A stretch of 64,000 bases of DNA, from contig JBLWYD010000015.1 in NCBI GenBank assembly GCA_048267165.1, positions 1-64,000 on the forward strand. Reading direction: 5' to 3'. A program made the position numbers and the translations under genes. Below are positions 43,976 through 52,780 of this stretch, piece by piece (the stretch's first letter is position 1; every line of letters begins with the position of its first letter). The stretch is from PGYR01 sp048267165 (GTDB lineage Bacteria; Bacteroidota; Ignavibacteria; Kapaibacteriales; UBA2268). The notes beneath the pieces were generated by a model. It made no database searches and had not been told where the DNA came from. It worked only from the letters and a program-made list of their open reading frames with translations.

Positions 43976-45937
43976 ATGCCTGAATTGATTAAGTTCGTAC
44001 CATTATTACCACTACTTGGGTTCTTTGTTTTAGGACTATTTGGTAAAAAAATAGCGAGCGAAAAACTAATAGGGATAATAGCAACATCAACTGTTGCGAT
44101 TTCTTTTTTAATCGCTCTATCAATATTTTTCAATTTAGCTGGTGATGCTACTGCTAAGCCCCATATAATCAATTTATTCAATTGGTTCGGAGCTGGTGAT
44201 TTCACGCTAGATTTTGCCTATCAGGTCGATAGATTATCTATTATATTTGTGCTGATAATCACTGGTATCGGTTCGCTGATACATATATATAGTATTGGGT
44301 ATATGCACGGCGATAGGAGTTTCTATCGTTTCTTTGCTTACCTCAACCTCTTTATCTTTATGATGCTTAACCTAGTATTAGGTAGTAACTTTTTGGTTAC
44401 TTTCTTAGGTTGGGAAGGTGTAGGTTTAGCTTCATACTTACTTATTGGTTTCTGGTATGATAGAAAATTCGACGGATTCCGTATCACTTGGACTGGCGAT
44501 GCTGCTAACAAAGCATTCATCGTAAATAGAATTGGTGATTTCGGTATGTTAGTCGCTATATTTTTGATATATATGAACTTCGGCACATTAGAGTATATCG
44601 AAGTATCTAATATAGTAGCTGCTGATTTCTCATTATATGACACAGGATTAATGACTGCAATTGCATTGCTAATATTCCTTGGTTGTACTGGTAAATCTGC
44701 ACAGATTCCATTGGCAGGCTGGTTACCAGACGCGATGGCTGGGCCTACTTCTGTATCTGCTCTTATCCACGCTGCTACGATGGTAACGGCAGGTATATTC
44801 TTAATCGCAAGAAACTCAGTTATTTTTGCTTCTGCTCCTGATGCAATGATGGTAGTTGCTATTATTGGTGCTGCAACTGCACTCCTAGCAGCAAGCATTG
44901 GTCTTGTACAAAATGATATTAAAAAAGTATTGGCTTACTCTACAGTCAGTCAATTAGGATTTATGTTTGCGGCTCTTGGCTCTGGTGCTTGGATTGCAGC
45001 AATATTCCACGTTATGACTCACGCCTTTTTCAAAGGCCTATTATTCTTAGGTTCTGGTTCTGTGATACACGGTATGCACGATGAGCAAGACATCAAGAAA
45101 ATGGGTGGCTTGAAAAAGCACATGCCTACTACTTATAAGACATTCCTTATTGGAACTATCGCAATCTCTGGTATTCCTTTCTTTAGTGGTTTCTTCTCGA
45201 AAGATGAAATCCTATGGAAATCTTATGTTAGTGGCGGTTGGTTCTTATGGATTACTTTGGCAATTGCTGCTTTCTTTACGGCATTCTATATGTTTAGACT
45301 TTTATTCTTGACATTCCACGGTAAAGAAAGATTCGATGCCGATCACGTTCATCCTCACGAATCACCTAAAACAATGACAATACCTTTGATAGTACTAGCT
45401 GTATTATCTGCATTGGGTGGATTTATTGGAATTCCTTATGCTTTAGGGTATTTCTTTAGTGACCATCCTAATCTACTAGAGAATTTCTTATCTCCTGTAT
45501 TTGCTCAAGCTGACCATATATTAGGTGTAGGTGGACATGAAGTTCACGCTATTGAATATATTCTAATGGCTGTTTCAACTGTTGTTGCAATCATTGCAAT
45601 ACTATTAGCAAGAAGTATATACAAGAAAGACGAAAACTGGACTACTGCAAAATCACTTACTAATAGATTTGGATTTGCATATAAAGTTCTTTGGAACAAA
45701 TGGTATTTAGATAATTTCTACTACGGAGCTTTCGTAACTCCAATATTTAAAACATCTCGTGATTTCCTATGGAAAATCTTTGATTTGAATGTAGTAGATG
45801 GTGCTGTAAACGGAGCTGGTTTCCTAACTAATTCTATAGGTAAAGGTGTAAGAAGATTGCAATCAGGTGTTGCTCAAACTTACGCTGCTGTGATGATGTT
45901 AGGAGTTTTAATTTTAATTGGTTACATGATATTCTAA
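43976..45937 (+). CDS. nuoL: NADH-quinone oxidoreductase subunit L
   Basis: A 653-residue antiporter-like subunit of respiratory complex I, in the distal membrane arm, with about 16 membrane helices. Signature stretches are present: YQVDRLSIIFVLIITGIGSLIHIYSIGYM, FLGWEGVGLASYLLIGFWY, AGPTSVSALIHAATMVTAGIFLI, KKVLAYSTVSQLGFMFAALG and FHVMTHAFFKGLLFLGSGSVIHGMHDEQDIKKMGGL. The length and the C-terminal lateral-helix region fit NuoL rather than an Mrp subunit. It is the first of three genes, followed after 16 bases by nuoM. The other eleven nuo genes are not in the window. Confidence 0.95.
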   Translation: MPELIKFVPLLPLLGFFVLGLFGKKIASEKLIGIIATSTVAISFLIALSIFFNLAGDATAKPHIINLFNWFGAGDFTLDFAYQVDRLSIIFVLIITGIGSLIHIYSIGYMHGDRSFYRFFAYLNLFIFMMLNLVLGSNFLVTFLGWEGVGLASYLLIGFWYDRKFDGFRITWTGDAANKAFIVNRIGDFGMLVAIFLIYMNFGTLEYIEVSNIVAADFSLYDTGLMTAIALLIFLGCTGKSAQIPLAGWLPDAMAGPTSVSALIHAATMVTAGIFLIARNSVIFASAPDAMMVVAIIGAATALLAASIGLVQNDIKKVLAYSTVSQLGFMFAALGSGAWIAAIFHVMTHAFFKGLLFLGSGSVIHGMHDEQDIKKMGGLKKHMPTTYKTFLIGTIAISGIPFFSGFFSKDEILWKSYVSGGWFLWITLAIAAFFTAFYMFRLLFLTFHGKERFDADHVHPHESPKTMTIPLIVLAVLSALGGFIGIPYALGYFFSDHPNLLENFLSPVFAQADHILGVGGHEVHAIEYILMAVSTVVAIIAILLARSIYKKDENWTTAKSLTNRFGFAYKVLWNKWYLDNFYYGAFVTPIFKTSRDFLWKIFDLNVVDGAVNGAGFLTNSIGKGVRRLQSGVAQTYAAVMMLGVLILIGYMIF

Positions 45938-45953
45938 AAAATATAGAGAAGAA

Positions 45954-47525
45954 ATGACTATTTTAATAGCAACTTTAATAATCCCTTTGATTGGTGCATT
46001 CGGTGTACTTTTCTTAAATAAGGATAACAGAAAACTAATAGAAATGTTCTCTTTGGGAACTTCATTAGTAGCATTTTTAGTTTCATTGGGATTGTATTTC
46101 AGTTTCAATAGTAACGCTGAAGGATTTCAATTTGTAACTGACGTTACATGGATTCCTGCAATTGATGCTGGTTTCAGAGTAGGATTGGACGGAATGTCAT
46201 TGCTTATGGTGATGCTTACAACGTTCATCACCCCTATTGCTTTACTTTCATCTATGAACTCTATTAACAAACGACATAAGGAATACTACTTTATGTTCTT
46301 GATGTTGCAGTTCGGTATGTTAGGAGTATTTCTTTCATTAGATTTATTCTTATTCTATATATTCTGGGAGATAATCCTAATTCCAATGTACTTTATTATA
46401 GGTATTTGGGGTGGTAAAGACAGAATATATGCAGCTGTGAAGTTCTTCATCTATACTATTGTTGGTTCACTATTTATGTTAGTGGCTATAGTTTGGGTAG
46501 GATTACACATCGGAGGTGATGTATTATCATTACCTACTGGCTTCACTTCTGATTACTTATTGATAAAACAACATAGTGCTGCTATTGCTCCAGATGTACA
46601 AAACTGGTTATTCATAGCATTTGCACTTTCATTCTTGATTAAAGTACCTTTATTCCCATTACATACATGGTTGCCAGATGCACACACTATGGCACCAACA
46701 CCCGGTTCAGTTATATTAGCTGGTGTATTACTTAAGATGGGTACTTATGGTCTAATCAGATTCAACTTAGAATTATTCCCAGTATCATCTATTGATTGGG
46801 CAGGACCTATTTCCTTCCTTGCTGTAGTTGGTATTATATATGGTGCATTAGTTGCACTAGTACAAACAGATGTAAAGAAGATTATCGCTTACTCATCAGT
46901 AGCCCACTTAGGATTCGTAGTCTTAGGTATATTCGCTATGAATGAAACAGGTATCCAAGGCGCTATAATCCAAATGGTAAACCACGGTCTATCAACTGGA
47001 GCACTCTTCATCTGTGTTGGTATTATTTATGAAAGAAGACACACAAGAGAAATCTCTGAATTCGGTGGATTGGCTAGAGTTATGCCAATATACACAGTAT
47101 TCTTCGGTATAGCAATGTTTGCTTCTGTCGGCTTACCTGGGTTGAACGGATTCGTAGGGGAGTTCTTAACTCTATTAGGAGCATTTACTTCTACTGTGTT
47201 AGATAATATCTGGTACGCTGTGGTTGCTACAACTGGTGTTATCTTCGCCGCTTGTTACTTACTATGGATGTTCGGTAGAGTTGTATTCGGTACATTGAGT
47301 AACAAAGAAAACGAAAATTTAGCTGATTTGAACAAAACTGAATGGGCTATGTTAGTTCCATTGGTTATCTTTATAGTATGGTTAGGAGTTTATCCTAATA
47401 CATTTATGAGTAAATCAGAAACATCTACTAAGCAATTAGTGAAGAAGATTGAGCAAGTTGAGTTAGATCTCAATAATGGAACAATCAGTATGGAACCTAA
47501 AGAAGTCGTTACAGATAATAATTAG
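45954..47525 (+). CDS. nuoM: NADH-quinone oxidoreductase subunit M
   Basis: A 523-residue antiporter-like subunit of complex I, about 14 helices. Diagnostic stretches include FRVGLDGMSLLMVMLTTFITPIALLSS, FYIFWEIILIPMYFIIGIWGG, KVPLFPLHTWLPDAHTMAPTPGSVILAGVLLKMGTYGLIRF, KKIIAYSSVAHLGFVVLGIF and PGLNGFVGEFLTLLG. It carries the conserved Glu and Lys residues of the proton path (WE in helix 5, K in KVPLFPLHTWLPDAH). It lies between nuoL and nuoN with short gaps (16 and 23 bases), so the three form one operon. The charged C-terminal tail of about 40 residues is somewhat long. Confidence 0.95.
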   Translation: MTILIATLIIPLIGAFGVLFLNKDNRKLIEMFSLGTSLVAFLVSLGLYFSFNSNAEGFQFVTDVTWIPAIDAGFRVGLDGMSLLMVMLTTFITPIALLSSMNSINKRHKEYYFMFLMLQFGMLGVFLSLDLFLFYIFWEIILIPMYFIIGIWGGKDRIYAAVKFFIYTIVGSLFMLVAIVWVGLHIGGDVLSLPTGFTSDYLLIKQHSAAIAPDVQNWLFIAFALSFLIKVPLFPLHTWLPDAHTMAPTPGSVILAGVLLKMGTYGLIRFNLELFPVSSIDWAGPISFLAVVGIIYGALVALVQTDVKKIIAYSSVAHLGFVVLGIFAMNETGIQGAIIQMVNHGLSTGALFICVGIIYERRHTREISEFGGLARVMPIYTVFFGIAMFASVGLPGLNGFVGEFLTLLGAFTSTVLDNIWYAVVATTGVIFAACYLLWMFGRVVFGTLSNKENENLADLNKTEWAMLVPLVIFIVWLGVYPNTFMSKSETSTKQLVKKIEQVELDLNNGTISMEPKEVVTDNN

Positions 47526-47548
47526 AAAATTACTTTAAATACGGAAAG

Positions 47549-49036
47549 ATGAATATGAGTTCAGAATTTATTTTACTTTTACCCTTGATTATAGTTGGCG
47601 TTATGTCTGTTATATCAATATTGGTAGATGCAATAAATCCAGATAGCAAAAACAGTGGCTATTATCTATCTATAATAAGTATAGTTGCGGTAGGCGGATT
47701 CGCATTGAACAATTTCTATCTGAATATATCGGGTATAAATCTAGATGGTGCTAATCTAATAACATCTAATATGCTTACATTCGGTGGGTTTTCTGCTTTC
47801 TTCGATTTACTATTTTGTGTCGGAGCTTTGCTAGTAGTGCTGAATGCACGTAACTATTTGGATTCTGTTAAAACTGAATTAAACGAATTTTATAATTTAG
47901 TGCTTTATGCCCTAGCTGGTATGATGATAATAGCACACTCTAATCACCTACTAACACTGTTTATAGGAATTGAGTTAATGTCTATTACATTCTATATTAT
48001 GGCTGGTTATTTCAGATTTGCATCGCAATCAGTAGAAGCTTCATTGAAGTATTTCTTACTTGGTGCGTTCTCTACTGGATTCCTAGTATATGGTATGGCT
48101 ATGCTTTATGGTAGTACTGGGAGTATGTTCTTCCCAGAAATCACTGCTGCAATAGTAGATGGAAGTGCTAATAGTGCTTACCTAATGTTCGGAGCTGCAC
48201 TTATGATAATGGGGCTTAGCTTCAAATCATCAGCATTCCCGTTCCACCAATGGGCACCAGACGTTTACTCTGGAGCACCAACCGTAGTAACTTCATTCAT
48301 GAGTACTGCTGGTAAAGCTGCTGCATTATCTGCATTCATCATTATCGCAAAAACAATTATCCCAATGGGCTTTGACCCAAGTGGACTAGAATCAGCAATC
48401 AACACAGACAAACTAATAACTGCAATTGCAGCAATATCAGCCCTTACTATGCTAGTTGGTAATATCACGGCACTAGTACAGAAGAACGTAAAACGTATGT
48501 TAGCTTACTCTTCTGTAGCTCATGCGGGTTATATGTTGATGGGTATAGTAGCTAATACTAATGCTGGTTGGTCTGCATTGATGTTCTACGCTGTTGTATA
48601 TACTTTTATGCAAATTGGTGCATTTATAATTGTTGGCCTCTTAGAAAGAGATACTGACAAGTATTTGGAATATGATGACTATGCTGGATTAAGCAAAAGA
48701 CAACCTGCTCTAGCTGCTATAATGGCTATATTTATGTTCTCATTAGCTGGTATCCCTCCAATGGCTGGGTTCTTTGGTAAATACTACTTATTTATGTCTG
48801 TGATTAACACTGGTCATTTGTGGTTAGCTTTAGTTGCAGTAGTATCATCAATCATTTCAGTAGTATTTTACATTGGATTGATAGTGAAAATGTACTTTAC
48901 AGATTCGGAAGATGTGAAGGGCGAATCACTACCGTGGAATGCATCTAGAATGTTGATTTTCGTTACTAGTGCAGTAGTTTTGATAATAGGGCTTAACCCA
49001 GGTGGTATGCTCTCATTCATCAAATCTGCACTGTAA
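47549..49036 (+). CDS. nuoN: NADH-quinone oxidoreductase subunit N
   Basis: A 495-residue antiporter-like subunit of complex I with about 14 helices. Typical stretches are FYNLVLYALAGMMIIAHSNHLLTLFIGIELMSITFYIMAGYF, SVEASLKYFLLGAFSTGFLVYGMAMLYGSTGS, SSAFPFHQWAPDVYSGAPTVVTSFMSTAGKAAALSAF, KRMLAYSSVAHAGYMLMGIVA and FMFSLAGIPPMAGFFGKYYLF. It is the last gene of the nuoLMN operon and is followed by a strong terminator, so these three genes make a closed transcription unit. Confidence 0.95.
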   Translation: MNMSSEFILLLPLIIVGVMSVISILVDAINPDSKNSGYYLSIISIVAVGGFALNNFYLNISGINLDGANLITSNMLTFGGFSAFFDLLFCVGALLVVLNARNYLDSVKTELNEFYNLVLYALAGMMIIAHSNHLLTLFIGIELMSITFYIMAGYFRFASQSVEASLKYFLLGAFSTGFLVYGMAMLYGSTGSMFFPEITAAIVDGSANSAYLMFGAALMIMGLSFKSSAFPFHQWAPDVYSGAPTVVTSFMSTAGKAAALSAFIIIAKTIIPMGFDPSGLESAINTDKLITAIAAISALTMLVGNITALVQKNVKRMLAYSSVAHAGYMLMGIVANTNAGWSALMFYAVVYTFMQIGAFIIVGLLERDTDKYLEYDDYAGLSKRQPALAAIMAIFMFSLAGIPPMAGFFGKYYLFMSVINTGHLWLALVAVVSSIISVVFYIGLIVKMYFTDSEDVKGESLPWNASRMLIFVTSAVVLIIGLNPGGMLSFIKSAL

Positions 49037-49065
49037 GTAAAACACATTCTAAAAAGAAAAACTCC

Positions 49066-49095
49066 AAGGGGACAAGAAATTGTTCCCTTTTTTTT
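49066..49095 (+). terminator. Rho-independent terminator after nuoN
   Basis: A 10-pair stem (49066-49075 with 49080-49089, one G-U pair) with a GAAA tetraloop, followed by a run of T. Confidence 0.9.
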
Positions 49096-49131
49096 ATATT
49101 GGGATAATTAGTAACCATTTAAAAATAGAAC

Positions 49132-50031
49132 ATGAAATACATAATTAGCTTTTTATCAATATTGCTTTATTCGACTTCAATTTTCGGACAAGATTATAAA
49201 TCTGACTTTATTAAATACTGCCAAGATGGAGATACAACTAAACAATTTGAAACCTTAATAAGTTGGGAGTCAGAAGACCCGAAGAATCCTGAATTATTTA
49301 CAAGCTATTTCAATTATTACTTTCTAAAATCAAAACAAGAAGTACTTTCCTTGTCGACTGAAGAGCCAAAAGGAGAAAGTCTTTCGTTACAGGATAGCAC
49401 AGGAAAAACGGCAGGATTTTTAGGAAGCTCCTCTTATTTTAATCCTGAGACATTCAATAAAGGAATTGATAAAATTGATGAAGGAATTAAGCTTTACCCT
49501 AATCGGTTGGATATGCGATTTGGAAAAATTTATATGCTTGGTCTGGTTAAGAATTGGCAAGGATTTACTGATGAAATCGTAAAGGCTATTAAATTTTCTA
49601 GAATAAACAATAACAAATGGACATGGACTAATAACGAAAAGAAAGAAAATGGAAAAGACTTCCTACTTTCTTCTATTCAAGACTATCAATTGACTTTATA
49701 TAATACAGATAATGATGACCTTCTTACAAATATGCGAACTATTGCTCAAGAGATTTTAAAATTCTACCCTAACCATATTGAAAGCCTGTCAAATTTGTCA
49801 GTTACATATCTATTGACAGATGAATATGATAAAGGTATTGAACCACTATTAAGGGCTGAGAAAATTGATCCAACAGATGCAATTGTATTAGTAAATATTG
49901 CTCAAGGGTATAAGTTAAAAGGTGACAAATCCACAGCAATTGAGTATTACGAAAAGGTAATTAAACATGGTGAAGAAAGTTCAATAGAGTATGCTAAACA
50001 ACAAATTGAAGAATTGAGAAAAGAAGAGTAA
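49132..50031 (+). CDS. Exported TPR protein
   Basis: A 299-residue protein with a signal peptide (MKYIISFLSILLYSTSIFGQ). The middle has no clear family. The last ~90 residues contain two or three TPR units: NHIESLSNLSVTYLLTDEYDKGIEPLLRAEKIDPTDAIVLVNIAQGYKLKGDKSTAIEYYEKVI. The role is probably protein-protein binding in the periplasm; no partner can be named. It is followed after 6 bases by a GNAT acetyltransferase gene, so both are transcribed together. The pair stands apart from its neighbours and is followed by a cassette-like sequence, so it may have been acquired. Confidence 0.7.
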   Translation: MKYIISFLSILLYSTSIFGQDYKSDFIKYCQDGDTTKQFETLISWESEDPKNPELFTSYFNYYFLKSKQEVLSLSTEEPKGESLSLQDSTGKTAGFLGSSSYFNPETFNKGIDKIDEGIKLYPNRLDMRFGKIYMLGLVKNWQGFTDEIVKAIKFSRINNNKWTWTNNEKKENGKDFLLSSIQDYQLTLYNTDNDDLLTNMRTIAQEILKFYPNHIESLSNLSVTYLLTDEYDKGIEPLLRAEKIDPTDAIVLVNIAQGYKLKGDKSTAIEYYEKVIKHGEESSIEYAKQQIEELRKEE

Positions 50032-50037
50032 CGTATT

Positions 50038-50634
50038 ATGATAGACTTTAATGAAGATTATATTCTTGAAAATAGCACCGTTAAATTAACACCTTTAAAG
50101 AGCGATGACTTTGAAAATTTAGTTCATTTTTCAATTGACGAACCAGAACTATGGAAATATTCTCTAATTCAAGCAAGTTCGCCTGAAAAAATGAAAATTT
50201 ATATTGACAAAGCAATTGAGGGAAGACTTAATAAAAATTCATATCCATTTCTTGTCTTTGATAAACGTACAAATCAATATGCAGGTAGCACCAGGTTTTA
50301 TGACATTCAATCAGATAATGCGACACTGCAACTTGGATTTACTTGGTACGGAAAAGAATTTCAAGGTACTGGAATTAATAAAAACTGCAAATACTTGCTC
50401 TTGAAATTTGCATTTGAAGTTTTGAAAATTGAACGAGTGGAATTTAGAGCAGACAATGAAAACATAAGAAGCATAAATGCAATGAAAAGCATTGGATGCG
50501 TAGTAGAAGGTGTATTAAGGGGTAATAACTACAAACCTGACGGATCAAGAAGAGATAGTATAGTATTGAGTATTCTAAAAGACGAATGGAACAAAACTAT
50601 AAAGGAAAAACTTAAAGAAAAAACCAACAACTAA
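50038..50634 (+). CDS. GNAT-family N-acetyltransferase (RimJ/RimL-like)
   Basis: A 198-residue acetyltransferase of the RimJ/RimL branch, which moves an acetyl group from acetyl-CoA to an amine. Family landmarks are VKLTPLKSDDFENLVHFS, the strand AGSTRFYDI, LGFTWYGKEFQGTGINKNCKYLLLKFAFEVLKIERVEFRADNENIRSINAMKSIGCVVEGVLR and the final YKPDGSRRDSIVLSILKDEW. The acetyl-CoA loop Q-G-T-G-I-N-K fits the Q-x-x-G-x-[GA] pattern loosely. Substrates range from ribosomal proteins to small amines and cannot be inferred here. It follows the TPR gene by 6 bases. Confidence 0.88.
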   Translation: MIDFNEDYILENSTVKLTPLKSDDFENLVHFSIDEPELWKYSLIQASSPEKMKIYIDKAIEGRLNKNSYPFLVFDKRTNQYAGSTRFYDIQSDNATLQLGFTWYGKEFQGTGINKNCKYLLLKFAFEVLKIERVEFRADNENIRSINAMKSIGCVVEGVLRGNNYKPDGSRRDSIVLSILKDEWNKTIKEKLKEKTNN

Positions 50635-50865
50635 TACGACATAAAAATAATAGCCGAAACAGCACTAAATTCAAGGATTATGGCTCCTATCAAATTTGTT
50701 ATTGTCCAAAAGTTTGATGCTTCGAAATCGCCTACTTTTAATATACTAATCACTAAGTTTCAGAAACATTCCCTATTACTATACTTATTTATCTTCATTT
50801 ATTATGTGCTTATTTACTTATTCAACTGTTATTAGTATATTAGTAAAACCAATAAAGGAAAAAGT
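50635..50865. other. Intergenic region after the GNAT gene
   Basis: A 231-base gap without a recognisable gene. Its first part, from the GNAT stop codon, has a 28-base stretch that partly matches one upstream of the barrel gene near 5.8 kb. The last part holds the AAAGGAAAAAG ribosome site of the next gene. No terminator with a T run was seen. Confidence 0.4.
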
Positions 50866-51354
50866 ATGAAAAAGATATTGTTTGTTTTGATGTTAGTGTT
50901 ATTCATTAGTTGCGGTGATACTACAACAGAACCAATAGATAAGACTGCTACAAAAGTCACAGTTGATGAGATTAAAACGCAAGTTAGTTTTGCAGCATTC
51001 CAATCAACCTATGATGCATATACTCCTAGCCCTGAGTATGTAGATAGTCTTAAAACTGTTTATAAATCTGAAAGTGATAAGTTCTATTTCTATTTAAAAA
51101 TGGATTGTGAGTGTAATGCAAGTGCAAAACTATTGCCAAGGATGATTAAAACACTAGATGAAGCAGGTATTAGTCATGATAATGTAAATATGTACATGAT
51201 GCTAGATGAGACTTATAGTTATCCTGAGAAAGACTTTATAACTGTAACTGATTTACCTCAGTTATTCGTAAAGCATGGTAGTACTGTTTTAGATATGACT
51301 TCTACTCCAGACTCTATATCAGTTGAATCTTTACTATACGAATCATTCAAATAG
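50866..51354 (+). CDS. Thioredoxin-fold-like lipoprotein with a C-x-C motif
   Basis: A 162-residue protein with a lipoprotein signal (MKKILFVLMLVLFISC, Cys16). The FYFYLKMDCECNASAKLLPRMIKTLDEAGI segment looks like the first strand, active-site loop and helix of a thioredoxin fold, with Cys-Glu-Cys in place of CxxC. TDLPQLFVKHGSTVLDM would be the cis-Pro strand region. If correct, it is a periplasmic thioredoxin-like protein with an unusual redox or metal-binding motif. The similarity is judged by eye only. It is followed 2 bases later by the EVE-domain gene, suggesting co-translation. Confidence 0.6.
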   Translation: MKKILFVLMLVLFISCGDTTTEPIDKTATKVTVDEIKTQVSFAAFQSTYDAYTPSPEYVDSLKTVYKSESDKFYFYLKMDCECNASAKLLPRMIKTLDEAGISHDNVNMYMMLDETYSYPEKDFITVTDLPQLFVKHGSTVLDMTSTPDSISVESLLYESFK

Positions 51355-51356
51355 AT

Positions 51357-51764
51357 ATGAACTACTGGTTAATAAAATCTGAACCGCACACATATAGTTT
51401 CGAACAGATGAAATCTGACAAAAAGACTATGTGGGATGGTGTCCGTAACTATCAAGCTAGAAACTTTATGAGAGATATGAAAAAGGGCGATATAGCCCTT
51501 TTCTATCATAGTGGTAAAGACAGACAAGTAGTTGGCGAAGTAGAGATAGTAAAAGAACACTATCAAGACCCGACTACGGAAGACACGAACTGGGTTGTAG
51601 TAGATGTCAAATACAAAAAGACTTTTGCTAATCCAGTAAATTTGGCTGATGTAAAAGCAAGAAAAACACTTAGTGAGATGCACTTAGTAAGAAATTCCCG
51701 GTTATCTGTTAGTTTGGTAAAAAAGAAAGAATATGAAATGATTGTAAAGATGGCAGAAGCTTAG
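51357..51764 (+). CDS. EVE-domain protein
   Basis: A 135-residue single-domain EVE (PUA-like) protein. The opening MNYWLIKSEPHTYSFEQM, then TMWDGVRNYQARNFMRDMKKGDIALFYHSG and VVGEVEIVKEHYQDPT, match the family (human THYN1 and bacterial homologues). EVE domains bind modified bases in DNA or RNA; bacterial members occur alone or fused to restriction enzymes. No restriction or methylase gene lies nearby. It begins 2 bases after the thioredoxin-like gene and its end overlaps the convergent glycosyltransferase gene by 4 bases. Confidence 0.92.
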   Translation: MNYWLIKSEPHTYSFEQMKSDKKTMWDGVRNYQARNFMRDMKKGDIALFYHSGKDRQVVGEVEIVKEHYQDPTTEDTNWVVVDVKYKKTFANPVNLADVKARKTLSEMHLVRNSRLSVSLVKKKEYEMIVKMAEA

Positions 51765-52780
51765 TCGTTGACTAACATTGCATTTATTCGTTCTAATATC
51801 GTATCAGGAGTTATTGATGCCATGCATACGTGAGTACCGATAGGACATTCCTCTGAACCATGGATTCGACATGGTCTGCACTTAAGTGAATTATTTTGAA
51901 CAACTATACTTTGCTCTGCCAATGGACCAAATCCAAACATAGGGTGTGTAGCTCCAAATATAGTTATAGTAGGTGTATTAGTTATTGCCGCAAAATGAGT
52001 AGGCGCGCTATCATTAGTTACTAGTATATCAGAATTCGAAAGCAACTGATATGTCTGCGCTATTGAGGTTAGACCACATAGATTAATAACCCCTGAGTCC
52101 GTCTCTATACTATCTTGTTTGCTACCTATAACAACTACATTATAATCACTTTTTAGCAAGTTAGCTAGTTTCGAGTAATTGCCCCCCCCCCACTTTTTAG
52201 TCTCCCATACGGAACCGGGGGCAAGTACTATTGTCTTTTTTGATTCGTCATATTTTTGCTGAACCAATAGATTCTCGACAAATAGTTTGTCATCCATAGT
52301 CAAGTCGAGTTCTACATTTACTAAACTCAAATCATCGAATAAAATCGATAAATATCGAAGTGCTTCATGTATATGATTCTTATACTTTACTTTATGAGTA
52401 TATACTCTAGAGTTTGTAGCATTATCAAACCCAATTTTTACTGGAGAATCTATATTCTTTACTATTTGCGAAGTTCTATACGATTTATGAAGTGATATAA
52501 TAACATCAAATTCATAAGTAGATAAACTCTTAGCAAACTCGATAGTGCTAGCCATTGACTTATGAGAGCCCTTTTTATCAAGTATAAACAGGCTATCAAC
52601 AGACTTTAAGGGGGATAGGACTTCTGCCCCAGCTTTGGTAGTAAGTACAGATAAAACGCAGCTCTGTTCGCTTTTTATTCTTTGTGCAAGAAATGAAGTA
52701 AGTGCTATATCACCTAGAAAAGCAGTATTGATTATTAGTATCTTACTATTAGGAAATAAATCTATCAATCTATCTTCCAT
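51761..52780 (-). CDS. Glycosyltransferase family 9 (LPS heptosyltransferase-like) with a G10 tract
   Basis: A 339-residue GT9 enzyme, probably an ADP-heptose:LPS heptosyltransferase acting on the inner core. The start ILIINTAFLGDIALTSFLAQRIK, the LAPGSVWETKKW motif and TNDSAPTHFAAITNTPTITIFGATHPMFGFGP are typical. A Cys-rich end (CRPCRIHGSEECPIGTHVCM) is common in WaaF-type members. Codons 197-200 (Trp-Gly-Gly-Gly) contain ten consecutive G residues on the coding strand (52191-52182). Family members normally have Trp-Pro-x there, so the tract lies next to a conserved motif. A one-base slip would truncate the protein, suggesting phase variation. The start overlaps the LpxL-type gene by 16 bases. 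Confidence 0.88.
   Translation of the reverse strand: MEDRLIDLFPNSKILIINTAFLGDIALTSFLAQRIKSEQSCVLSVLTTKAGAEVLSPLKSVDSLFILDKKGSHKSMASTIEFAKSLSTYEFDVIISLHKSYRTSQIVKNIDSPVKIGFDNATNSRVYTHKVKYKNHIHEALRYLSILFDDLSLVNVELDLTMDDKLFVENLLVQQKYDESKKTIVLAPGSVWETKKWGGGNYSKLANLLKSDYNVVVIGSKQDSIETDSGVINLCGLTSIAQTYQLLSNSDILVTNDSAPTHFAAITNTPTITIFGATHPMFGFGPLAEQSIVVQNNSLKCRPCRIHGSEECPIGTHVCMASITPDTILERINAMLVND
52182..52191 (-). repeat. Homopolymeric G10 tract inside a glycosyltransferase gene
   Basis: Ten consecutive C on the plus strand, ten G on the coding strand, in an AT-rich genome where other G/C runs that I noticed reach at most seven. The tract lies about 58% along the gene. Confidence 0.95.
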
